Assembly: GCA_030627085.1 (NCBI GenBank)
Contig: DAOUSS010000079.1
Span: 1-6,863 of the forward strand
Length of the DNA stretch: 6,863 bases
From: Candidatus Stahliibacteriota bacterium
GTDB taxonomy: Bacteria > Hydrothermota > UBA3073
Reading direction: 5' to 3'
Both the position numbers and the translations under genes were made by a program. Positions 1-5,485 of this stretch are shown here, one piece after another (within the stretch, counting starts at the first letter, position 1; each line of letters opens with the position of its first letter). The notes beneath the pieces are model-generated. The model saw only the letters and a program-made list of their open reading frames with translations. It did no database searches and was not told the DNA's origin.

Positions 1-32
1 AATTTCTTTTATTTTTGAGATGTTTTTATATT

Positions 33-70
33 ATTTGTGTGCATTCGATTGATTTGTGTAATTCGTGGTG
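33..70 (+). repeat. two diverged 19-bp direct repeats (TTYGTG word family)
   Basis: Two adjacent 19-base units, 33-51 (ATTTGTGTGCATTCGATTG) and 52-70 (ATTTGTGTAATTCGTGGTG), start with the same eight bases and share the ATTCG core. The second unit resembles the words at 4145-4164 and 5467-5486, all of the form TTYGTG(T)NNTTYGTGGT. They lie in the non-coding DNA just before the first promoter. I infer that this is a copy of a dispersed intergenic repeat; its function is unknown. Confidence 0.55.
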
Positions 71-79
71 TCTTTTTTC

Positions 80-108
80 TTGACAAAGTGCAAAATTTAG
101 AGTAAAAT
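80..108 (+). promoter_or_regulatory. sigma70-type promoter for the CXXC peptide/polyferredoxin/ogg cluster
   Basis: A perfect -35 TTGACA (80-85) is followed by a 17-base spacer and a -10 TAAAAT (103-108, one mismatch to TATAAT). The predicted transcription start is near 115, only about three bases before the ATG at 118. The mRNA would therefore be leaderless or almost so, which agrees with the lack of a Shine-Dalgarno sequence before that ATG. No other promoter is seen for the downstream genes to 1908. Confidence 0.8.
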
Positions 109-117
109 AGATGCTCT

Positions 118-255
118 ATGAAAAGGCTTTTATACCTAATACTTTCCATCCTTCTCTTTATCTCCCTTATATTCTGGGGAGCGAGAAAGGGACAACTGGG
201 CGAGACACTGGCAAAGGCTTCTGTTATCTGCCTCTCCTGTATTGGTATAGAGTAA
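118..255 (+). CDS. CD1871A-family small membrane protein with CXXC motif
   Basis: This 45-residue ORF begins with MKRLLYL and has one hydrophobic helix at about residues 4-22. A short charged linker follows (RKGQLGE, 23-29), and then a C-terminal ICLSCIGIE ending with a CXXC pair at C38/C41. The layout (one N-terminal membrane helix, KA...ICLxCIGI at the end, about 45 residues) matches from memory the protein family named CD1871A family CXXC motif-containing protein, which has no established function. The stop codon lies one base before the polyferredoxin ATG at 257, so the two are almost certainly cotranscribed and translationally coupled. The start at 118 is the first ATG in frame after the promoter, and no ribosome site precedes it. 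I infer that the cysteines are redox-active or bind metal next to the polyferredoxin. The family call is fairly firm; any role is inference. Confidence 0.78.
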   Translation: MKRLLYLILSILLFISLIFWGARKGQLGETLAKASVICLSCIGIE

Positions 256-256
256 G

Positions 257-1051
257 ATGAGAAGGATAATTCAACTCTTGTCTCTGGTACTTTCCAACAG
301 TTTTTTTGCCGCCCTGTGGAAAAGAACAATATACCAGGGCTCAATGAAGTCAATATGCGTTCCAATTCTTAACTGCTATGCCTGCCCACTCGCAAGAACA
401 TCCTGTCCCATAGGTATACTCCAGCACTTTATCGTCACGAAATCCTTTCCTTTTTATGTCATTGGAGTATTCGGCACAGTCGGGATATTCCTTGGCAGGT
501 GGACATGTGGATGGCTCTGCCCGTTTGGGTTTCTACAGGACCTCTTACATAAGATAAAAAGCAAAAAACTAAGGATGAAAAGACAGATCACGATTTCAAA
601 GTATATAGTTCTTGTTGTCCTTGTTATAGTTATTCCTTTCATTACCCTTGAATCCTGGTTCTGTAAACTATGTCCGCAGGGAACCCTTGAGGGTGGCATA
701 CCAATTGCACTTGGTTTTCTAGGTGAAGAACTGAAGTCCCAGATACTCTCCTCATCCTTATTCTATTTGAAAGTGGGTATACTCATTGCCGTGATTCTGC
801 TATCCGTATTTATAAAGAGATTTTTCTGTAGAACTATATGCCCACTTGGCGCAATACTGGGTCTGTTTAATCGCATAAGCCTCCTTAGATTAAGGGTGGA
901 CGAGTTAAGGTGTGACAGGTGTGGAAGATGCAGGGAAATATGCCCTGTGGACATAAACATATACGAAGATCCCGACTCCTCTGAGTGTGTAAGATGTATG
1001 GAGTGCAGAAAGGTATGCAACAGAGATGCTATAAAGCTGGGGTGGAAATAA
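257..1051 (+). CDS. membrane 4Fe-4S polyferredoxin (NapH/YccM/CcoG-like)
   Basis: This is a 264-residue integral membrane iron-sulfur protein, likely passing electrons across or along the cytoplasmic membrane. An N-terminal hydrophobic stretch (about 5-20) precedes a cysteine set at C34, C40, C43 and C50. A membrane region (65-80) leads to the family hallmark RWTCGWLCPFG (C84, C88). Helix 115-130 ends at C136/C139 (CKLCPQG), and helix 170-187 ends at FCRTICPLG (C191, C195). The C-terminus has two ferredoxin-type 4Fe-4S sets: C219-C222-C225-C229P and C244-C247-C250-C254. Paired CxxxCP motifs after membrane helices are typical of NapH, NosR and CcoG relatives. No nap, nos or cytochrome oxidase gene is nearby, so its partners are unknown and a NapH name would overreach. 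The ATG follows the CXXC peptide's stop by one base with only weak purine content, which suggests coupled translation. Thiol or flavin partners would be plausible. Confidence 0.88.
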   Translation: MRRIIQLLSLVLSNSFFAALWKRTIYQGSMKSICVPILNCYACPLARTSCPIGILQHFIVTKSFPFYVIGVFGTVGIFLGRWTCGWLCPFGFLQDLLHKIKSKKLRMKRQITISKYIVLVVLVIVIPFITLESWFCKLCPQGTLEGGIPIALGFLGEELKSQILSSSLFYLKVGILIAVILLSVFIKRFFCRTICPLGAILGLFNRISLLRLRVDELRCDRCGRCREICPVDINIYEDPDSSECVRCMECRKVCNRDAIKLGWK

Positions 1052-1908
1052 ACAACTTATCCCTATATTATACCCTTGAATGCGGACAAACATTCAGATG
1101 GAGAAGAACCTCTGACTGTTCGTACTTCGGGATTGTGGAGGAAAATGCATTTATAATAAGACAGCATAGAAATATTCTTGAAATCACATCGACAGAGAGC
1201 GATGTAGAGGAGTGGGCGAGAAGATATTTTGCGCTCGATATAGACCTCAATAATATTCTTCTTGAAATAGATAGGGATGAACATATACATAAGGCAATAA
1301 AATCTTGCAGGGGGCTTCGCATATTACGACAGGAAGCCTGGGAGACACTTGCATCATATATTCTCTCTGCAAACAATAATATCCCAAATATTAAAAGGAT
1401 GGTGGAAAATCTCTCACAGAGGCTTGGCGAGAGAAGAGAGATTGAGGGGTATTCAGGATTTACATTTCCATCTCCCTCTGCCATATTAAAGAATAAGGAT
1501 ATTGTGAACAAATGCAGGCTCGGATTCAGATGTGACTATCTCATCAAAGCGGCAGAAATGATAAGAGAAGAAAGGATAGAATTAGTAAAAATTAGCAGGC
1601 TTTCCTATGAAGAATGCAGAGAAGAACTTACGAAGATCAAGGGGGTTGGAGGAAAGATTGCAGATTGTGTTGCACTCTTTTCTTTCGGTATGTATGAGGC
1701 ATTTCCCGTGGATGTATGGATAAGGAGAATAATAAGAAATCTTTACTTTTCTAATAACAAGGTAAGTAATAGGGAGATACGACATTTTGCAATGAGATAC
1801 TTTGGAAGATACTGCGGGTACGCCCAAGAATATCTTTACTGCCATTACAGACTAAATCAGCCAAAGGGGATTACCTCACAAACAGTGGAGCAAGCACAAG
1901 GGATATAA
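1042..1908 (+). CDS. ogg: 8-oxoguanine DNA glycosylase/AP lyase, OGG1 type
   Basis: This enzyme removes 8-oxoguanine opposite cytosine in base-excision repair and nicks the abasic strand. From a GTG start at 1042 it is 288 residues. The OGG N-terminal domain carries CGQTFRWRR (14-22) and the HhH-GPD domain begins near ILRQEAWETLASYILSANNNI (94-114). The helix-hairpin-helix IKGVGGK (199-205) supplies the catalytic lysine K205, and PVDVW supplies the catalytic aspartate D224. This spacing matches human OGG1 K249/D268. The reading frame is open from an ATG at 985, but that would overlap the polyferredoxin gene by 67 bases. GTG 1042 (10-base overlap) fits the usual short lead before the CGQ motif, and ATG 1015 is an alternative; none has a good ribosome site, so the start is uncertain. 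The last dozen codons are antisense to the end of hppA. Placement with the redox genes may hint at an oxidative-stress link, which is inference. Confidence 0.88.
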   Translation: MEINNLSLYYTLECGQTFRWRRTSDCSYFGIVEENAFIIRQHRNILEITSTESDVEEWARRYFALDIDLNNILLEIDRDEHIHKAIKSCRGLRILRQEAWETLASYILSANNNIPNIKRMVENLSQRLGERREIEGYSGFTFPSPSAILKNKDIVNKCRLGFRCDYLIKAAEMIREERIELVKISRLSYEECREELTKIKGVGGKIADCVALFSFGMYEAFPVDVWIRRIIRNLYFSNNKVSNREIRHFAMRYFGRYCGYAQEYLYCHYRLNQPKGITSQTVEQAQGI

Positions 1909-3895
1909 CGGTCATTAGTTTTATAAGGATGTTTATTGAGGGACCTATTGTGTCCTTCAAAGGGTCACCAACCGTATCACCGATTACTGCTGCTTTATGT
2001 GCCTCAGTCCCCTTGCCACCAAGTGCGCCATCTTCTATGTATTTCTTTGCGTTATCAAGTGCTGCACCCGTGTTTGCACACTGAATTGCCAGCACAAGCC
2101 CCGTGACGAGTGCACCCATAAGAACCCCTGCAAGCACCACAGGACCAAGAAATACCCCAACAAGCACCGGTATCACAATGACAAGTATCCCCGGCAGCAT
2201 CATACTCTTGATAGCTCCCTTTGTAGCAATGTCCACACATCTTGATACATCAGGCGGTGCCTTGCCTTCTATGAGTCCTCTTATCTCCTTAAACTGCCTC
2301 CTTACCTCATCTATAATTTTCTCCGCAACTCTTCCAACACCACCTGCCAGAAGAGAACCAAAAAGGTAGGGTATCATTCCACCGAATAAAAGCCCCACAA
2401 CAAGCCAGGGGTCTGTCAATGAAAGCCGTACAGGCTCTTGTGCAAATCTGTTTATGGTGGCAAGGTATGCAACAAATAATCCAACCGCTGCAAATGCAGC
2501 ACTACCTATTGCAAATCCTTTACCTATCGCAGCTGTGGTATTACCGACAGCATCGAGCGAGTCTGTAATCTTTCTCACCTCTTCTGGTAATTCTGCCATC
2601 TGTGCTATACCTCCTGCATTATCTGCAACAGGTCCATATGAATCAACCGCAAGGGTTATCCCAAGTATTGAGAGCATGCCAAACGATGCAAGTGCAATAC
2701 CATAAATACCGCCAAATTTGTAGCCCACCAGTATACTTACCCCTATAATCACAACAGGAATAAGGGTGCTTCCCATACCAAGTCCTATTCCGTTTACCAC
2801 CATTACCGCAGGACCCCTAACAGCCGATTTCGCAAGATTCTTTGTCGGTTTATACTTGTAGGATGTGTAGAACTCTGATACAAGCCCAATTACAATTCCC
2901 GATATTATACCTGCTATTATACACCATATAAGACCTATTGCAGAGAATCTCTGCGCACTGTCTATATATTCAATGCCGGATGCCCGAAGTATAAAGAAAC
3001 TGCCCAGAATCATAAGCACAGCAGACAGGTATACACCAGAATTTAGCGCGTTCTGTGGGTCCCTTACTCTTCCGCTCTTCACCCATAATGCTCCGATAAT
3101 ACTTGACACGATGCCCCAAGATGCAAGGGAAAGGGGAAGCCTAACGAGACTGCCTCTTACAACCAAGAGGCTTGCTCCTATTGCAATCGCTGCAATTATT
3201 GATTCAACGTAGGATTCAAGCAGGTCTGCTCCAAGCCCTGCAGTATCCCCTACATTATCTCCAACATTGTCCGCTATCACGGCAGGATTTCTCGGGTCAT
3301 CCTCCGGTATATTCTGTTCAACTTTTCCTACCAGATCAGCCCCCATATCTGCACCTTTCGTATATATACCACCCCCTGCACGGGCAAACAAAGCAAAGAG
3401 AGATGCCCCCATTGCGTAACCATTTATTGCAGTGGGGTCACCACCAAAGAGGACGAACACTCCTGAAAGGCCAAGAAGTCCTATACCAACCACCACAAGA
3501 CCAGTGGTCGCACCACCTGTAAATGAAACAGATAATGCCTCTTTTAAACCCGTTCGTGCAGCCTCTGCGGTTCTACAGTTCGCCTTTGTGCCGATAGACA
3601 TAGCAAGATAACCTGATAAAGCAGATGCAATAGTTCCAATTACAAAGCACACAGCAGTCCGCCAGTTTACATCAAGTCCCCTCCTGCCCAGAAGAACAAG
3701 AAACAATGCAACTATACCAACCACTATGAATACATACGAATACTCCCTTTTAAGAAATGTTTGCGCACCGTCCTGAATTAAAGAGGAAATCTCTCTCATC
3801 TTCTCATTCCCCTGCGGCTTTTTGAGAAGCGATATAGCAAACACAAGAATTACAAAAAGGGCAAGTCCAGATGCAACGAACGGGACCCAAATCAT
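1871..3895 (-). CDS. hppA: K+-dependent ion-pumping membrane pyrophosphatase (probably Na+-type)
   Basis: This 674-residue polytopic membrane enzyme couples hydrolysis of pyrophosphate to Na+ and/or H+ export. The family normally has about 16 helices, and hydrophobic segments run from residue 5 to the C-terminus. The signature is seen at 178-217: YTKGADMGADLVGKVE (K180, D183, D187, K191, E193), EDDPRNP (198-204), then ADNVGDNVGDTAG (D209, D213, D217). A second aspartate-rich site has VDSYGPVADNAGG (418-429), and the last is DNAKKY plus GDTVGDPLKDTIGP (639-652). GNTTAAIGKG (451-460) has alanine at 455 and glycine at 458, where K+-independent enzymes have lysine and threonine, so this is the K+-dependent class. 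The gate region DLLESYVES has E227 at the Na+-PPase position and a second glutamate, E231, where plant H+-PPases carry theirs. AGGAGGG at 3900-3906 precedes the ATG. It is monocistronic, with a dedicated promoter. Confidence 0.96.
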   Translation of the reverse strand: MIWVPFVASGLALFVILVFAISLLKKPQGNEKMREISSLIQDGAQTFLKREYSYVFIVVGIVALFLVLLGRRGLDVNWRTAVCFVIGTIASALSGYLAMSIGTKANCRTAEAARTGLKEALSVSFTGGATTGLVVVGIGLLGLSGVFVLFGGDPTAINGYAMGASLFALFARAGGGIYTKGADMGADLVGKVEQNIPEDDPRNPAVIADNVGDNVGDTAGLGADLLESYVESIIAAIAIGASLLVVRGSLVRLPLSLASWGIVSSIIGALWVKSGRVRDPQNALNSGVYLSAVLMILGSFFILRASGIEYIDSAQRFSAIGLIWCIIAGIISGIVIGLVSEFYTSYKYKPTKNLAKSAVRGPAVMVVNGIGLGMGSTLIPVVIIGVSILVGYKFGGIYGIALASFGMLSILGITLAVDSYGPVADNAGGIAQMAELPEEVRKITDSLDAVGNTTAAIGKGFAIGSAAFAAVGLFVAYLATINRFAQEPVRLSLTDPWLVVGLLFGGMIPYLFGSLLAGGVGRVAEKIIDEVRRQFKEIRGLIEGKAPPDVSRCVDIATKGAIKSMMLPGILVIVIPVLVGVFLGPVVLAGVLMGALVTGLVLAIQCANTGAALDNAKKYIEDGALGGKGTEAHKAAVIGDTVGDPLKDTIGPSINILIKLMTVISLVLAPLFVR

Positions 3896-3931
3896 ATTTC
3901 CCTCCTATACTGGATTACGAATTACGGTGGA

Positions 3932-3960
3932 AGTATACCATAAACTCCACAAAAAGTCAA
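3932..3960 (-). promoter_or_regulatory. sigma70-type promoter of hppA
   Basis: Read on the minus strand, -35 TTGACT (3960-3955), a 17-base spacer and -10 TATACT (3937-3932) form a near-consensus promoter. Transcription is predicted to start near 3925, giving a leader of about 30 bases that contains AGGAGGG (3906-3900) just before the hppA ATG at 3895. The -35 box sits in the left arm of a palindrome shared with the opposite promoter. Confidence 0.8.
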
Positions 3961-3979
3961 GAAAAAAATCTTGACTTTT
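3952..3979. promoter_or_regulatory. palindrome shared by two divergent promoters
   Basis: Perfect 11-base inverted arms, AAAAGTCAAGA (3952-3962) and TCTTGACTTTT (3969-3979), flank six adenines. Each arm carries a TTGACT -35 box, one on each strand, and each box has a -10 box exactly 17 bases further out. The symmetry could be a dimeric regulator site or simply mirrored -35 boxes on an A-tract; the sequence alone cannot say which. It is not placed as a terminator, because no coding region leads into it. Confidence 0.75.
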
Positions 3980-3999
3980 CTCTGTTTATATGCTATAAT
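3971..3999 (+). promoter_or_regulatory. sigma70-type promoter firing toward prs
   Basis: The -35 TTGACT (3971-3976), a 17-base spacer and a perfect -10 TATAAT (3994-3999) point toward prs. Transcription should start near 4006, the base before the first 8-bp repeat unit. The leader to the prs ATG at 4318 would be about 312 bases and would include the octamer array, a mosaic repeat and a hairpin-rich element. Such a long leader invites post-transcriptional control, but I recognise no known riboswitch in it. Confidence 0.8.
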
Positions 4000-4006
4000 A
4001 CAGATG

Positions 4007-4110
4007 GTTATTAGGTTATTACGTTATTATGTTATTGAGTAATTAGGTAACTAGGTTATTAGGTCACTTGGTTATCAGGTAATTGGGTAATTAAGTTATT
4101 GAGTACTTTA
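4007..4110 (+). repeat. thirteen tandem 8-bp words (GTTATTAG-like)
   Basis: Thirteen units of exactly eight bases run without a phase break. In order they are GTTATTAG, GTTATTAC, GTTATTAT, GTTATTGA, GTAATTAG, GTAACTAG, GTTATTAG, GTCACTTG, GTTATCAG, GTAATTGG, GTAATTAA, GTTATTGA and GTACTTTA. Every unit starts with GT, while the other positions drift around TATTAG. The period is not a multiple of three and every frame soon stops, so it is not coding. The array begins one base after the predicted prs transcription start. A four-unit relative lies at 5291-5322, on the other side of prs, and both follow AATACAGAT. Confidence 0.85.
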
Positions 4111-4118
4111 TCCTTTTA

Positions 4119-4164
4119 CTGTAATCTATAATCTGATCTTAGTATTCTTTGTGTCCTTTGTGGT
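4119..4164 (+). repeat. mosaic dispersed repeat, copy 1
   Basis: This block starts CTGTAATCT, contains AATCTGATCT, and ends TTCTTTGTGTCC followed by TTTGTGGT. It aligns with 5444-5485, which has CTGTAATCT, AATCTGAAATCT, then TTCTTCGTGCC and TTTGTGGT in the same order with a few small gaps. The last part also resembles the word at 53-69. Both long copies are in prs-flanking intergenic DNA and neither encodes a protein. Confidence 0.65.
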
Positions 4165-4173
4165 AAAAAAAGA

Positions 4174-4244
4174 TTGTAGGCACGGTTTCAAACCGAGGAT
4201 ACAAATTGAATTTCCCGCCTGTGATGGGACAGGTGTGCCTACAA
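4174..4244 (+). repeat. REP-like structured palindromic element
   Basis: Outer arms TTGTAGGCAC (4174-4183) and GTGCCTACAA (4235-4244) are perfect 10-base complements. They enclose two smaller hairpins: CGGTTT/AAACCG (4183-4195, tiny loop) and CCTGT/ACAGG (4218-4233). The GTAG at the foot of the stem recalls the tetranucleotide at the base of REP sequences handled by REP-associated tyrosine transposases. No such transposase is in the window, so the assignment rests on form. CAGGTGTGCC inside it nearly matches CAGGCGTGCC at 5330-5339. If transcribed, it would fold in the prs leader. Confidence 0.6.
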
Positions 4245-4265
4245 CTGTGCAATCTGTGGCTATAA

Positions 4266-4294
4266 TTTTGATATTTGCATTTTGCATTTTGATT
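4266..4294 (+). repeat. 7-bp word array (TTTGCAT)
   Basis: TTTTGAT, one extra A, then TTTGCAT, TTTGCAT and TTTGATT make four near-identical heptamers shortly before the prs ribosome site. It is non-coding and is the same kind of short word array as the octamers upstream and the heptamers after pth. Confidence 0.55.
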
Positions 4295-4303
4295 TAGTTT
4301 TTT

Positions 4304-4313
4304 AAAGGGGGGG
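4304..4313 (+). promoter_or_regulatory. ribosome binding site of prs with a seven-G run
   Basis: AAAGGGGGGG, four bases TTTT, then the prs ATG at 4318. The G-run fits anti-Shine-Dalgarno pairing in several registers and fixes the start. A seven-base homopolymer could vary in length by slippage and so change spacing; that is speculation from a single sequence. Confidence 0.75.
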
Positions 4314-4317
4314 TTTT

Positions 4318-5250
4318 ATGCCTGAGGGACTCAAGGTATTTGGCGGTAGGTCAAATCCATCACTTACAAAAAAAATATGTGAATACCTTGGTATAGAGGG
4401 AGGAGGCATCACCTGTAAGAGATTCTCTGATGGAGAAATATATGTAAAGATAAATGAGAATGTGAGAGGAGTAGATGTATTTCTTGTCCAGTCAACCCAT
4501 CCACCAGGAGACAATCTTTTTGAGCTTCTTCTTATGATAGATGCGGCGAAGAGAGCGTCTGCAGAGAGGATTACGGCAGTTATTCCCTACTTCGGTTATG
4601 CAAGACAGGATAAGAAGGATGAACCAAGGGTTCCAATATCTGCAAAACTTGTCGCAGATCTCCTTGAAGTAGCAGGAGCAGACAGGATTCTTACCTGTGA
4701 TCTCCATGCGGAGCAGATTCAAGGGTTCTTCGATGTTCCAGTTGACCACCTCTATGCCCTTCCAGCCTTCTTAGAATATGCGGAAGGTATGGAGTTGTCT
4801 AACGTTACTGTAGTGTCGCCTGATGCGGGTAGGGTAAAAAGGGCGTGGGGATTTGCTAAGAGAATGGGTGGATTACCAATAGCTATCGTTGACAAGAGGA
4901 GACCAGCGCCAAATCAGTCTTATGTCACTAACATAGTAGGAAATGTAGTGGGTAGAAATGCCCTCATCGTGGACGACATCATTGACACAGGAGGGACCAT
5001 ATTGGGTGCAGTAGAGGCTTTAAAGTCTGCTGGGGTACTTGATGTATATTGCTTCTGTACACATCCAATACTATCGGGAAATGCAAAGGAGAATATAGAT
5101 TCATCAGAGATTATAAAATTTATAACGACTGACACAATCCCTGTTCAGTGGGATTCTCCCAAACTTATGGTTCTTTCCGTCTCAAAACTCCTTGGAGAGG
5201 CTATAAAGAGAATTCATAACCGTGAATCCGTGAGTTCATTGTTTGTTTAA
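4318..5250 (+). CDS. prs: ribose-phosphate pyrophosphokinase (PRPP synthase)
   Basis: This enzyme transfers pyrophosphate from ATP to ribose 5-phosphate in the cytoplasm, making PRPP for purines, pyrimidines, histidine, tryptophan and NAD. It is 310 residues, the normal bacterial class I length. Visible motifs are FSDGEIYVKINENVRG (36-51), the ATP-site PYFGYARQDKK (90-100), the metal/ribose signature DLHAEQIQGFFDVPVD (128-143), a KRR catalytic-loop segment (193-195) and the PRPP loop VDDIIDTGGT (218-227). All key residues are present. The start is set by the G-rich ribosome site and by the typical MPEGLKVFGG opening. It lies between two repeat-bearing intergenic regions and precedes ctc and pth, a common bacterial order. 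A strong promoter 312 bases upstream probably drives it. Whether ctc and pth share its transcript is unclear, because a strong hairpin lies between. Confidence 0.97.
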   Translation: MPEGLKVFGGRSNPSLTKKICEYLGIEGGGITCKRFSDGEIYVKINENVRGVDVFLVQSTHPPGDNLFELLLMIDAAKRASAERITAVIPYFGYARQDKKDEPRVPISAKLVADLLEVAGADRILTCDLHAEQIQGFFDVPVDHLYALPAFLEYAEGMELSNVTVVSPDAGRVKRAWGFAKRMGGLPIAIVDKRRPAPNQSYVTNIVGNVVGRNALIVDDIIDTGGTILGAVEALKSAGVLDVYCFCTHPILSGNAKENIDSSEIIKFITTDTIPVQWDSPKLMVLSVSKLLGEAIKRIHNRESVSSLFV

Positions 5251-5290
5251 AACCAAAGAACTGCAACCGTAGAGTTCGCAAATACAGATA

Positions 5291-5322
5291 GTAATTGAGT
5301 TATTAAGTTATTGAGTTATTAT
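5291..5322 (+). repeat. four tandem 8-bp words, second copy
   Basis: GTAATTGA, GTTATTAA, GTTATTGA and GTTATTAT are contiguous octamers of the type found at 4007-4110. As there, the array follows AATACAGAT (5281-5289). It starts about 40 bases after the prs stop, so prs is bracketed by arrays of the same word in the same orientation. Confidence 0.75.
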
Positions 5323-5335
5323 ATATTAGCAGGCG

Positions 5336-5363
5336 TGCCGTCGGGAGTTACCTCCCGATGGCA
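5336..5363. repeat. strong 12-bp hairpin, REP-like
   Basis: TGCCGTCGGGAG (5336-5347) and CTCCCGATGGCA (5352-5363) form a 12-pair stem with one G-T wobble around a TTAC loop; on the opposite strand the loop is GTAA, a GNRA tetraloop. No T-run follows on the plus strand, so it is not a standard intrinsic terminator. It could slow or protect the prs transcript. The CAGGCGTGCC at its left edge links it to the element before prs. Confidence 0.7.
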
Positions 5364-5374
5364 ATTCAAGCTAT

Positions 5375-5416
5375 GTCAGGAGGGATACCAAAGGTCGCCG
5401 TAAGGCAACTCCTGAC
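5375..5416. repeat. second hairpin with GTCAGGAG/CTCCTGAC arms
   Basis: Perfect 8-base arms GTCAGGAG (5375-5382) and CTCCTGAC (5409-5416) enclose a smaller GCC-GTAA-GGC hairpin (5397-5406) with a GNRA loop. It lies 11 bases after the 12-bp hairpin and shares its GGAG/CTCC core, as REP pairs often do. No T-run follows. I see no gene in 5251-5520; the region holds only these repeats and the ctc ribosome site. Confidence 0.6.
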
Positions 5417-5443
5417 ACCACGATTCTAACTACAACCTAAAGT

Positions 5444-5485
5444 CTGTAATCTGAAATCTCCTGGTGTTCTTCGTGCCTTTGTGGT
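5444..5485 (+). repeat. mosaic dispersed repeat, copy 2
   Basis: This block aligns with 4119-4164: CTGTAATCT, AATCTGAAATCT, TTCTTCGTGCC and TTTGTGGT in the same order. The 12-base word AATCTGAAATCT at 5448-5459 recurs exactly at 5490-5501, with a third shorter TAATCT just before the ctc ribosome site, so the block itself is partly duplicated. Confidence 0.65.

Noticed and set aside
9..365. 118-codon open frame on the minus strand
   Set aside because: It is antisense to the strong promoter, the CXXC peptide and the start of the polyferredoxin, has no ribosome site, and its translation resembles no family I know.
985..1041. N-terminal extension of the glycosylase from ATG 985 or ATG 1015
   Set aside because: The extra residues only re-read the polyferredoxin ferredoxin motif in another frame, and the OGG domain needs just the short lead that GTG 1042 gives.
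2055..3522. Several 60-116 codon plus-strand frames opposite hppA
   Set aside because: The whole span is covered by a well conserved membrane pyrophosphatase, and the plus-strand frames lack ribosome sites and recognisable domains.
4004..4042. 12-codon upstream ORF in the prs leader
   Set aside because: It starts before the predicted +1, consists of the octamer repeats, and has no ribosome site.
4007..4110. CRISPR array or protein-coding repeat
   Set aside because: Units are 8 bp, contiguous and without spacers, and a period of 8 cannot keep a reading frame; stops occur in all frames.
4261..4266. TATAAT as a second, closer prs promoter
   Set aside because: The -10 box is perfect, but the best -35 at 16-17 bases matches only about half of TTGACA and there is no TG extension.
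5336..5370. Intrinsic terminator after prs
   Set aside because: The stem is strong but it is followed by CAATTCAAGC on the plus strand rather than a T-run.
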